From NCBI GenBank assembly GCA_002420085.1, contig DIHI01000053.1, forward strand, positions 22,586-33,647: a DNA stretch of 11,062 nucleotides, given 5' to 3'. Numbering within the stretch: the stretch's first letter is position 1; each line of letters begins with the position of its first letter. The notes beneath the pieces were generated by a model. It saw only the letters and a list, made by a program, of their open reading frames with translations, was not told the DNA's origin and ran no database searches. This document shows, one piece after another, positions 1 to 11,062 of the stretch. A program made the position numbers and the translations under genes. Origin of the DNA: Lysobacterales bacterium UBA5700 (GTDB lineage Bacteria; Pseudomonadota; Gammaproteobacteria; Xanthomonadales; Xanthomonadaceae).

Positions 1-282
1 GCGGTCGATGCCATCCATCGCGGGGCCTGGAATTATCTGCCCAAGCCGTTCGACCTGAACATGCTGTTGCGTGCCTTCGAGTACAGCCCGGACGAGGCCG
101 AGCCGGCACCGCCCCCGCCCTCGCCGCTGTCGATGCGTCGGCAGACCTGGGAACACCAGCAGCGGGTGCTGGCCGAATGCGGCGGCAATATCTCGGCCGC
201 CGCACGGGTGCTCGGCATCGATCGGCGCACCCTGCAACGTCGTCTGGCCAAGCGCCCGGCCCGCGAGCGCGGCGAGGACTGA
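1..282 (+). CDS. RegA/PrrA/ActR-type redox response regulator, 3' part
   Basis: The window opens inside this gene, so only the last 93 residues are visible. The fragment begins at the end of a CheY-like receiver domain: residues 12-17 read YLPKPF, with the conserved Lys-Pro (K15-P16) at the end of beta-strand 5. A Pro-rich linker (about residues 32-44) follows, then a Fis-type helix-turn-helix (about 46-85) containing GGNISAAARVLGIDRRTLQR. This short receiver + Pro linker + HTH_8 architecture, without a sigma-54 AAA+ domain, is that of the RegA/PrrA/ActR family. In family members the partner is a RegB/PrrB membrane sensor kinase, and the pair controls redox-responsive genes such as respiration, carbon and nitrogen metabolism. 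The phospho-acceptor Asp and the kinase gene would lie upstream, outside the window. The gene ends in TGA at 280-282. An NtrC-like regulator is unlikely because no ATPase motif lies between receiver and HTH. Confidence 0.85.
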   Translation, partial: AVDAIHRGAWNYLPKPFDLNMLLRAFEYSPDEAEPAPPPPSPLSMRRQTWEHQQRVLAECGGNISAAARVLGIDRRTLQRRLAKRPARERGED

Positions 283-293
283 CCGGCCAGGCA

Positions 294-312
294 ATGGTCG
301 CCGGCCGACCAT
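294..312 (+). terminator. Hairpin after the response regulator, possible weak terminator
   Basis: A perfect 7-bp inverted repeat, ATGGTCG at 294-300 and CGACCAT at 306-312, encloses a 5-base GC loop. It starts 11 bp after the regulator stop codon. No T tract follows, so it is not a canonical intrinsic terminator. It could slow transcription or be an operator. The position suits the end of the regulator transcript. Confidence 0.3.
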
Positions 313-415
313 CCGATCCGGCGGCGGAGCGGTACGCAACGGGCATGAACCGGCCGCTGGGTGCCTCGGAATCATCGTTTGGACGGCCGGGACTGTGCTT
401 CGGCGCGACCGGCAA

Positions 416-444
416 TTGCGGCAGCGCAGCATATGTGCTTTAGT
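416..444 (+). promoter_or_regulatory. Weak sigma-70-like promoter candidate for gltBD
   Basis: The 224-bp gap between the regulator and gltB has no other recognisable gene. The best promoter-like match I can find is TTGCGG (416-421, -35-like) and TTTAGT (439-444, -10-like), with a 17-bp spacer. Each hexamer matches the consensus only in part, so this is tentative. It would give an untranslated leader of roughly 55 nt before the gltB ATG. I see no convincing sigma-54 (-24/-12) site. Confidence 0.22.
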
Positions 445-448
445 CGGA

Positions 449-464
449 CACTGCCGGGACAGTG
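449..464. promoter_or_regulatory. Small inverted repeat in the gltB leader, possible operator
   Basis: CACTG (449-453) and CAGTG (460-464) form a perfect 5-bp dyad around a 6-base centre. It lies just downstream of the candidate -10 element, a position from which a bound protein could block transcription. Five-bp dyads are common by chance in GC-rich DNA, so this is only a candidate. Confidence 0.15.
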
Positions 465-496
465 CGCAGAGGGCGGCCGTCCCGACCCCGCCATTC

Positions 497-500
497 GGAG
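497..500 (+). promoter_or_regulatory. Shine-Dalgarno site that fixes the gltB start
   Basis: GGAG sits 6 bases before ATG 507. This supports 507 as the start over the in-frame ATG at 462, which would add 15 residues rich in Arg and Pro and has no comparable site. Confidence 0.7.
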
Positions 501-506
501 ATTTCC

Positions 507-4994
<4,488 letters not shown>

Positions 4995-5001
4995 TGAAGC
5001 G

Positions 5002-6525
<1,524 letters not shown>

Positions 6526-6690
6526 TCGCGCACCTGATCGGGCGGCTACCGACCAACGGTCGATCGGCCGGGCTGGACGGCATCTGCGTGGTGGCGAAGG
6601 GCGAATCCGGTCACGATCGGTACGGCCGTCAGGCGCGACAATCCTGGCTGTCGTGCCGGGTTACGGCCGGCATCCCCCCACTGCCAGCAC

Positions 6691-6694
6691 GAGG
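6691..6694 (+). promoter_or_regulatory. Shine-Dalgarno site that fixes the 6702 start
   Basis: GAGG lies 7 bases before ATG 6702, directly ahead of a clean signal peptide. It argues against the in-frame ATG at 6588, which would place 38 extra, non-hydrophobic residues before the signal sequence. Confidence 0.65.
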
Positions 6695-6701
6695 TCTCCT
6701 C

Positions 6702-7628
6702 ATGAAACGCACCATCAGCCTGATTCTCGGCTGCGCCGCCCTGCTGCTCGCCGCTTCGGCGCAGGCCGTGCGCATCACCCCTGCCCACAGCGGCAGTTGG
6801 TTCGACCCCGAATTCGACAAGCAGGGCCTGAACATCCAGGTGCTCGACAAGCCCGGCCCCGGCCCCGAGCGCACCGTCGCCGTCTACTGGTTCACCTTCG
6901 ACGATGACGGCAACCCGGTCTGGGCATTGGGCGTCGGCACCAGCGAGCGTGACACCGTCAACCTGACCATGCGCCGTGCCTTCGGTGGCGCCCGGCCGCC
7001 GCTCGACATCGAAGCCTCGGAAATGATCGACTGGGCCGAAATGACCCTGAGTTTCGGCACCTGCAACACCGCCGTGGCCGAATTCACCATGGTCGATACC
7101 GGCGAATCCGGTCGTTACGACCTCCAGCGGCTCACCCGCATCGGCAAGCGCACCTGCACCGGTGGCCTGTCCGATGACGCCGAACCGGGCGACCCGGAAA
7201 TCACCCTGGTGGCCCAACTCGAAGGTGGACAGCCGCCGGCCGGTGGCCTGCTCAAGTTCAAGCTGCGCCCGGCCTTCGCCAGCTTCGAGGTCGATGTTCG
7301 CGGCATCCCGGCCGGCACCTATCGGGTCCGCGTCGGCGGCACCGACGAGGGCGAGATCATCGTCGAACAGCGCGGCCAGGGCATCGCCATGGGTCGCCTG
7401 CGTTTCAGCAGCGGTACCGACGATGACAGCGACGAGCAGGGCGATGACAGCGAATCGGGCAGCGACGACAGCAGCGATACCGATCCCCTGCTCGACTTCG
7501 ATCCGCGTGGCCAGTTGGTCGAAATCGTCGATGCCGACGATGAGGTCCATCTGAGCGCCGATTTCCCGGCGGGTCGCGACGGCGATGATGATGACGACGA
7601 TGACGATGACGATGACGACGAGGGCTGA
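6702..7628 (+). CDS. Secreted protein of unknown function with acidic tracts and a poly-Asp tail
   Basis: The product is 308 aa and begins with a typical signal peptide (residues 1-22, KR then a Leu/Ala core, cleavage after AQA), so it is exported to the periplasm or beyond. The first mature domain has HSGSWFDPEFDKQGLNIQVL (29-48), VYWFTFDDDGNPVWALG (61-77) and two cysteines (C121, C152) that could form a disulfide. I recognise this 'SGxWxDPxxxxGxN...WFTxDxxGNPxW' pattern from uncharacterised exported proteins of Xanthomonadales but know no function for it. A second region (about 185-235) has FEVDVRGIPAGTYRVRVGG, beta-sandwich-like. It is followed by an Asp/Ser/Glu tract (240-261) and a short LLDFDPRGQLVEI segment. 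The chain ends in twelve consecutive Asp (295-306) and Glu-Gly. Acidic tracts could bind calcium or other cations; this is inference. A hairpin terminator follows. No link to gltBD is evident. Confidence 0.85.
   Translation: MKRTISLILGCAALLLAASAQAVRITPAHSGSWFDPEFDKQGLNIQVLDKPGPGPERTVAVYWFTFDDDGNPVWALGVGTSERDTVNLTMRRAFGGARPPLDIEASEMIDWAEMTLSFGTCNTAVAEFTMVDTGESGRYDLQRLTRIGKRTCTGGLSDDAEPGDPEITLVAQLEGGQPPAGGLLKFKLRPAFASFEVDVRGIPAGTYRVRVGGTDEGEIIVEQRGQGIAMGRLRFSSGTDDDSDEQGDDSESGSDDSSDTDPLLDFDPRGQLVEIVDADDEVHLSADFPAGRDGDDDDDDDDDDDDEG
7584..7619 (+). repeat. GAT/GAC codon run encoding 12 Asp
   Basis: Twelve consecutive Asp codons close the 308-aa secreted protein. Part of the run (7596-7616) is a perfect GAC-GAT hexanucleotide alternation, which could expand or contract in multiples of 6 bp without breaking the frame. 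Confidence 0.8.
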
Positions 7629-7657
7629 GCCCGTCTCGATCGGCATCCCCTGAACCC

Positions 7658-7673
7658 GATGCCCCAAGGCATC
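7658..7673 (+). other. Short hairpin after the secreted protein gene
   Basis: GATGCC (7658-7663) and GGCATC (7668-7673) form a perfect 6-bp stem with a CCAA tetraloop. It lies 6 bp before the stronger stem at 7680 and could act with it in transcript termination or 3'-end protection. Confidence 0.4.
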
Positions 7674-7679
7674 AGCAAC

Positions 7680-7713
7680 GCGCGGCCGGCTCACCACCGG
7701 CCGCGCCGCGTTT
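7680..7713 (+). terminator. GC-rich terminator-like hairpin
   Basis: GCGCGGCCGG (7680-7689) and CCGGCCGCGC (7697-7706) form a perfect 10-bp stem with a 7-base loop, about 50 bp after the stop codon at 7628. Only a short TTT (7711-7713) follows, four bases beyond the stem, so the U tract is weak. It most likely ends the transcript of the acidic secreted protein and separates it from the peptidase gene. Confidence 0.55.
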
Positions 7714-7843
7714 CACAGTCAGTCGCATGGGTCGGGTCAGCGCGCCGCAGCCCGGCTCGCCCTGGCGCTCGGTCATCGGCCCGCGCCCGCTGATCTCACC
7801 CGAACCGCGCGTTTTGCCCAGATGCGCACCAGGCGAATGGCAG

Positions 7844-7872
7844 GTGACCGGATCGCCATTCCCGGCTACTCT
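7844..7872 (+). promoter_or_regulatory. Weak promoter candidate for the S9 peptidase
   Basis: GTGACC (7844-7849) and TACTCT (7867-7872) resemble -35 and -10 hexamers with a 17-bp spacer. They lie between the terminator-like hairpin and the peptidase start, giving a leader of about 25 nt. The -10 match is poor (3 of 6), so this is tentative. Confidence 0.25.
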
Positions 7873-7902
7873 CGCGGTGTGTTCATCATCGGGTGTGCTG
7901 TC

Positions 7903-10296
7903 ATGAGCTTCGTGTTGCGCTGGGTGTTGCTCGGTCTGTTCGCGCTGGCTGTGATCGTTCCCTCTTCGGCTGGATGGGCGGAGGAGGGGCGTCGTTCCCA
8001 TGTGGATGTCGATCTTGAGCAGATCATGGCCGATCCGGACTGGATCGGTCCCTCGGTCGAGAACCCGTACTGGCGGCTGGATGGTGGCGCCATCCTGTTC
8101 CAGCTCAAGCGCGTCGACTCGCCGGTGCGTGATCTGCACGCCTACGATCTGGCCGAGCAGGCACAGCGACCGGTGGCCGACGCCGAATTGGCGACCCTCG
8201 ACGCACCCGACCCGGTGTTCGATCGCGCCCGGGCACGGGCAGCGTTCGTGCGCAACGGCGACCTGTTCGTCCGCGATCTGGCGACCGGCACGCTCACCCA
8301 GGTCAGCCGTGGCCAGGGTGCCGTGGCCGATGCGATGTTCGGCAGCGACGATGGCGGGCTGCTGTGGCGCGTCGGCAACGACTGGTATGGCTGGCGCTTC
8401 GATGAGCGGGTGGTCACGCCGCTGGCGGTACTGCGCGCCGAGAAGGATCCAGCCGCGACGCCCGAGGCCGATTCGGCACGTGAGCACGAGTTGCGGCTGA
8501 TCGCCACGCTGGCTCGCGAGCGCGATCAGCGGCAGATGCAGCGCGATTTCGCCGAGGCGCAACGGCGTGCCGACCGAAGCCGCGCGGCAAACCCGATCTT
8601 TCTCGGCGACACGGTCGAGATCGTCGCCAGCGTGCTGAGCAGCAATGCCCGGCATCTGCTGGTCGCCACTCAGCCGAAGAACGGCGATCGCGGACGTGCC
8701 GGCAAGATGCCGAAATACGTCACCGAGACCGGCTACGAAGAGTTCGAGGACGTGCGCACTCGGGTCGGTCGCAATCCACCGACACCGCATACGTTGCACC
8801 TGATCGATCTCAGCGACGGCAGCCGCACCGAACTGGCGCTCGATGGCCTGCCCGGTATCGATGTCGATCCGCTGGCGGATCTGCGCAAGGCGGCCGGCAA
8901 GGATGCACTGAAGGGCTCGCGTCCGACCCAGTGGATGCAGGCACAATTCTCCCGCGACGGCACCCGTGCGGCAGTGATGCTGCGCGCGATCGACAACAAG
9001 GATCGCTGGATCGCCACGGTCGATTTCGCCAAGAAGGCACTGCTGCCGGCCCATCGCCTGACCGATCCCGGCTGGATCAATTGGCGCTACAACGCCTTTG
9101 GCTGGTTGCCGGACGATCGCACCCTGTGGCTGCAATCGGAGGACACCGGCTACGCCCACCTGTACACCCTGGAACCGGGCAAGCGCGCCAAGCCGCTGAC
9201 CGAAGGCCGTTGGGAGGCGACCGACCCGGTGCTGTCGGCGGATGGCAGTCGGTTCTATTTCCTGTGCAATCGCGCCTGGCCGGGCGATTGGGAACTGTGC
9301 AGCCGGGATCTGGCCGGCGGCCCGGTGCGCGAACTGACCGCCTTCGATGGCGTCGAGAGTTTCGTGCTGTCGCCCGATGGTCGGCGCATCGCCCTGCGCG
9401 TATCGTCCAGCTACATACCGCCGCAACTGGCCATGCTCGACCTCGTTGACGGCCGCGCACACACCCTCACCGATACCCGCACCCGCGACTACCGGGCCAT
9501 CGACTGGATCGCCCCGCAATACGTGCAGGTGCCGTCGAAGCACGGCGCCGAACCGATCTGGGCCAAGCTGTACACGCCGACCACGCTGGAACCCGGCAAG
9601 CGCTATCCGATCGCACTGTTCGTGCATGGCGCGGGGTATTTGCAGAACGTCTGGGCGCGCTGGCCGAACTACTTCCGTGAGCAGATGTTTCACAACCGTC
9701 TGGTTGCCGATGGTTACATCGTGCTCGACATGGACTATCGTGGATCCGCCGGCTACGGCCGTGACTGGCGCACAGCGATCTACCGGCAGATGGGTCATCC
9801 CGAACTGGAGGACTACCTCGACGGCATCGACTGGCTGGTCGAGACGCAACAGGGTGATCGTCAGCGAGTCGGCATCTACGGCGGCAGCTACGGTGGTTTC
9901 ATGACCTTCATGGCGCTGTTCCGCGCACCCGAAGCCTTTCATGCCGGTGCAGCCCTGCGCCCAGTGACTGACTGGACCAGCTACAACCACGGCTATACCT
10001 CCAACATTCTCAACACCCCGGACATCGATCCGGAGGCCTATCGCCGCTCCTCGCCGATCGAATTCGCCGATGCCTTCAAGGGCCATCTGCTGATCAGCCA
10101 CGGCATGATCGATGACAACGTGTTCTACCAGGACAGCGTGCGATTGGCGCAGCGCTTGATCGAACTGCGCAAGGACAACTGGGAGTTCGCCAGCTATCCC
10201 TTGGAGCGCCATGGCTTCGTCCATCCGGAAAGCTGGTTCGACCAATACCGGCGCATCCACACACTGTTCCAGCGTGTATTGCAGCCCGAGCAGTGA
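7903..10296 (+). CDS. Secreted S9-family (prolyl oligopeptidase/DPP-IV-like) serine peptidase
   Basis: The product is 797 aa. It begins with a signal peptide (about 1-26, hydrophobic core VLLGLFALAVIV, cleavage near GWA), so it probably acts in the periplasm or outside the cell on peptides. The N-terminal part is beta-propeller-like with repeated strands. It includes a charged helical stretch at about 188-230 and an acidic motif GYEEFEDVRTRVG (277-289). The C-terminal alpha/beta hydrolase carries the family triad: Ser662 in GGSYGGF, Asp737 in HGMIDDNV, and His770 in ERHGF. Dipeptidyl peptidase or acylaminoacyl-type activity is possible. Propeller glutamates bind the substrate amino terminus in DPP-IV, but I cannot show that YEEFED does this. 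ATG 7903 was chosen because the signal peptide starts there and GGGTG lies 7 bases upstream; GTG 7879 and ATG 7822 are in-frame alternatives. The stop codon is also the first triplet of a 16-bp tandem repeat. Confidence 0.92.
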   Translation: MSFVLRWVLLGLFALAVIVPSSAGWAEEGRRSHVDVDLEQIMADPDWIGPSVENPYWRLDGGAILFQLKRVDSPVRDLHAYDLAEQAQRPVADAELATLDAPDPVFDRARARAAFVRNGDLFVRDLATGTLTQVSRGQGAVADAMFGSDDGGLLWRVGNDWYGWRFDERVVTPLAVLRAEKDPAATPEADSAREHELRLIATLARERDQRQMQRDFAEAQRRADRSRAANPIFLGDTVEIVASVLSSNARHLLVATQPKNGDRGRAGKMPKYVTETGYEEFEDVRTRVGRNPPTPHTLHLIDLSDGSRTELALDGLPGIDVDPLADLRKAAGKDALKGSRPTQWMQAQFSRDGTRAAVMLRAIDNKDRWIATVDFAKKALLPAHRLTDPGWINWRYNAFGWLPDDRTLWLQSEDTGYAHLYTLEPGKRAKPLTEGRWEATDPVLSADGSRFYFLCNRAWPGDWELCSRDLAGGPVRELTAFDGVESFVLSPDGRRIALRVSSSYIPPQLAMLDLVDGRAHTLTDTRTRDYRAIDWIAPQYVQVPSKHGAEPIWAKLYTPTTLEPGKRYPIALFVHGAGYLQNVWARWPNYFREQMFHNRLVADGYIVLDMDYRGSAGYGRDWRTAIYRQMGHPELEDYLDGIDWLVETQQGDRQRVGIYGGSYGGFMTFMALFRAPEAFHAGAALRPVTDWTSYNHGYTSNILNTPDIDPEAYRRSSPIEFADAFKGHLLISHGMIDDNVFYQDSVRLAQRLIELRKDNWEFASYPLERHGFVHPESWFDQYRRIHTLFQRVLQPEQ

Positions 10297-10355
10297 ATCA
10301 TCCGGGCGGTGAAATATCCGGGCGGTGAAATATCCGGGCGGTGATTCCGGGTCGG
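10294..10355. repeat. 16-bp tandem repeat overlapping the peptidase stop codon
   Basis: The unit TGAAATATCCGGGCGG occurs at 10310-10325 and 10326-10341. It is preceded by a 14/16 match (TGAATCATCCGGGCGG, 10294-10309) whose TGA is the peptidase stop codon. A degenerate partial copy starts at 10342 (TGATTCCGGG). Because 16 is not a multiple of 3, the TGAs at 10294, 10310 and 10326 fall in all three forward frames, and the one at 10342 returns to the first. The array marks the change from GC-rich housekeeping DNA to the lower-GC accessory stretch. Confidence 0.85.
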
Positions 10356-10580
10356 GATTGGTTGGAGCAGTGGATGGGCGAACCGGGCCTGATCGCGATG
10401 ATGTCCGGATTAATTCCAGGAGGAAGAAATCCATTTTTAGGCGGGCCAGTGACTTGTTCGTCCTGCGCTAGTGACCCAAATATAAATCTCACTGGAAATT
10501 CCTCGGTTACGCATCTGAATATCGTCCGATTCGGGGTTATCAATTATGGCCAACAGATTCGCGGCACGTTGGGTCGGTAA
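10341..10580 (+). CDS. Doubtful 79-aa ORF, possible remnant of a larger gene
   Basis: This GTG-started ORF begins at the last base of the third repeat copy and overlaps the next gene by 35 bp in another frame. It encodes a CSSC pair at about 39-42 and a Gly/Pro-rich middle (GLIPGGRNPF). I recognise no domain and see no signal peptide. Codon and base use differ from the rest of the window (AGA, ATA and TTA codons occur). The frame is closed upstream only by the TGA inside the repeat, so it may be the tail of a gene cut by the repeat. It could equally be non-coding spacer holding the promoter of the next gene: TATAAA occurs at 10481-10486, but with no well-spaced -35 element. Confidence 0.2.
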   Translation: MIPGRDWLEQWMGEPGLIAMMSGLIPGGRNPFLGGPVTCSSCASDPNINLTGNSSVTHLNIVRFGVINYGQQIRGTLGR

Positions 10581-10977
10581 TGCGTGCGCAATACTGGCCC
10601 TGGCGGGAGGAGGGTGCGCAGATGCTCGTTCGTTGCGGGTCGAAGGTGTTGCCCATTTCGATGATGGCGCACCAGTTCAGGGGGCGGTTGTTGTTTTTCG
10701 ACAGTTGCATGGCGTGTTGTATGGGCGGTCCAAATCGCTAGGTTCGACCATGACGGACAGCGAAGGCCGCTTCGATGCGAGCTTCGATGCCGTCAAGGGC
10801 TCGTTGGACATCGAATTGCGCCGGCAGCCCTGTGCCTGGTCAGGTGCGGTTGAGTTGATCGATGTATCCAATCGCGCTCCGGGCACTGCGGGTGACTCGA
10901 CTGTCCATTACGATGGTCAGCTCGTGGCGGTTGATCTGGTGGTGCATCGAGAATTCTGTTCGCCCGAGCCCGGATAG
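10546..10977 (+). CDS. Small exported protein with a carboxypeptidase-regulatory-like beta domain
   Basis: The product is 143 aa. It starts with a probable Sec signal peptide (about 1-27, cleavage after A25-D26-A27). A cysteine at 24 does not fit a lipobox, because position -3 is Gly. The mature part reads like a transthyretin/Ig-type fold: LRVEGVAHFDDGAPVQGAVV (30-49) followed by TDSEGRF (70-76) is the 'G-V-x-D-G-x-P-(x)-G-A-x-V ... T-D-x-x-G-x-F' pattern of carboxypeptidase regulatory-like domains. Two further cysteines (C96, C138) could pair in the periplasm. GGGG near 10533-10536 serves as ribosome-binding site about 9 bases before ATG 10546. No enzyme motif is visible. It lies directly before an Rhs core fragment, so an immunity or accessory role in an Rhs locus is possible, but that is inference from position only. 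Confidence 0.65.
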   Translation: MANRFAARWVGNACAILALAGGGCADARSLRVEGVAHFDDGAPVQGAVVVFRQLHGVLYGRSKSLGSTMTDSEGRFDASFDAVKGSLDIELRRQPCAWSGAVELIDVSNRAPGTAGDSTVHYDGQLVAVDLVVHREFCSPEPG

Positions 10978-10979
10978 AG

Positions 10980-11062
10980 TTGACGCTGGAGTTCGAATAC
11001 CCGCAAGCCGACCCGATCATCCAGGAGCCGAACAACGGTCAGAACTTCAACCGCTACAGCTA
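10980..11062 (+). CDS. Rhs repeat-associated core fragment, runs off the window
   Basis: The frame read from TTG 10980 gives ADPIIQEPNNGQNFNRYS from 11007 to the window end. This is the signature of the Rhs repeat-associated core, normally found as '...GRFxQxDPxxQ...NxQxxNRYSYVxNNP...DPSG'. Rhs proteins are large YD-repeat toxin-delivery proteins in which this core precedes a variable C-terminal toxin. The usual upstream part (YD repeats and the 'YDPxxGRF' segment) is absent. The residues before Gln at 11004 do not match it, and the frame is closed by TGA at 10932-10934 with no ATG. It therefore looks like a detached core such as heads an orphan toxin cassette, or a pseudogene; TTG 10980 as a true start is uncertain. 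The variable tip would lie beyond the window. Confidence 0.7.
   Translation, partial: MTLEFEYPQADPIIQEPNNGQNFNRYS

Noticed and set aside
462..506. Upstream ATG extending gltB by 15 residues
   Set aside because: No Shine-Dalgarno match is present there, whereas ATG 507 has GGAG at the right distance and gives a plausible propeptide before Cys19.
6550..6562. Hairpin CGACC-AAC-GGTCG after gltD as a terminator
   Set aside because: The stem is only 5 bp with a 3-base loop and no T tract; too weak to call.
6588..6701. Upstream start for the 308-aa secreted protein
   Set aside because: It would bury the signal peptide behind 38 residues; ATG 6702 has a GAGG site.
7822..7902. Upstream ATG for the S9 peptidase
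   Set aside because: It adds a non-hydrophobic Arg-rich stretch before the signal peptide and overlaps the promoter candidate.
10294..10355. CRISPR-like array
   Set aside because: The 16-bp units are directly adjacent with no spacers.
10418..10423. Perfect AGGAGG Shine-Dalgarno-like sequence
   Set aside because: No usable start codon follows at the right distance; the nearest frame stops at once (TAG at 10438), so it is probably chance or a relic.
7672..10434. 920-aa open frame on the - strand spanning the whole peptidase gene
   Set aside because: It lies opposite an S9 peptidase with an intact triad; its product is low-complexity and domain-free, and part of it is just the antisense of the tandem repeat.
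10600..10620. Lipoprotein signal (GGGC) in the 143-aa protein
   Set aside because: The residue three before Cys24 is Gly, not Leu/Val/Ile, so the lipobox rule fails; cleavage after ADA fits better.

Overview
The window looks like chromosomal DNA of a GC-rich proteobacterium. I place it most likely in the Gammaproteobacteria near Xanthomonadales/Lysobacterales. That placement is inference: it rests on the GC-rich coding style, a short-propeptide gltB followed by gltD, a secreted protein of a type I associate with that order, heptanucleotide GGGAATN-type intergenic repeats and an Rhs fragment. No marker gene in the window fixes the taxonomy.

Layout, all genes on the + strand. Positions 1-282 hold the 3' end of a RegA/PrrA/ActR-type redox response regulator (end of the receiver domain plus a Fis-type helix-turn-helix). 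A 224-bp gap with a hairpin and a weak promoter candidate leads to gltB (507-4994) and gltD (5104-6525). These are the two subunits of NADPH-dependent glutamate synthase and contain every catalytic and Fe-S motif I looked for. The 109-bp gap between them is mostly an inverted pair of heptanucleotide repeat arrays that reaches almost to the gltD start codon. Next come a secreted protein of unknown function with two acidic tracts and a 12-aspartate tail (6702-7628), a GC-rich terminator-like hairpin, and a secreted S9-family serine peptidase with an intact Ser-Asp-His triad (7903-10296).

The last ~770 bp differ in character. The peptidase stop codon is itself the first triplet of a 16-bp tandem repeat that places TGA in all three forward frames. 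Beyond it the GC content drops (59 of 130 bases at 10411-10540 by hand count). A doubtful small ORF follows, then a 143-aa exported beta-rich protein (10546-10977), and immediately after that the first codons of an Rhs repeat-associated core motif that runs off the window. I read this as the edge of an accessory, Rhs-type (polymorphic toxin) locus joined to a housekeeping segment.

How the genes work together: gltB and gltD form one enzyme for nitrogen assimilation. The upstream regulator may or may not act on them. The acidic protein and the peptidase are both exported, but a terminator-like hairpin separates them, so they are probably independent units. The most unusual material is non-coding or at the edge: the heptad inverted repeat between gltB and gltD, the three-frame TGA repeat, and the orphan-like Rhs fragment behind a small exported protein. 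I did not identify a complete, previously undescribed system here.
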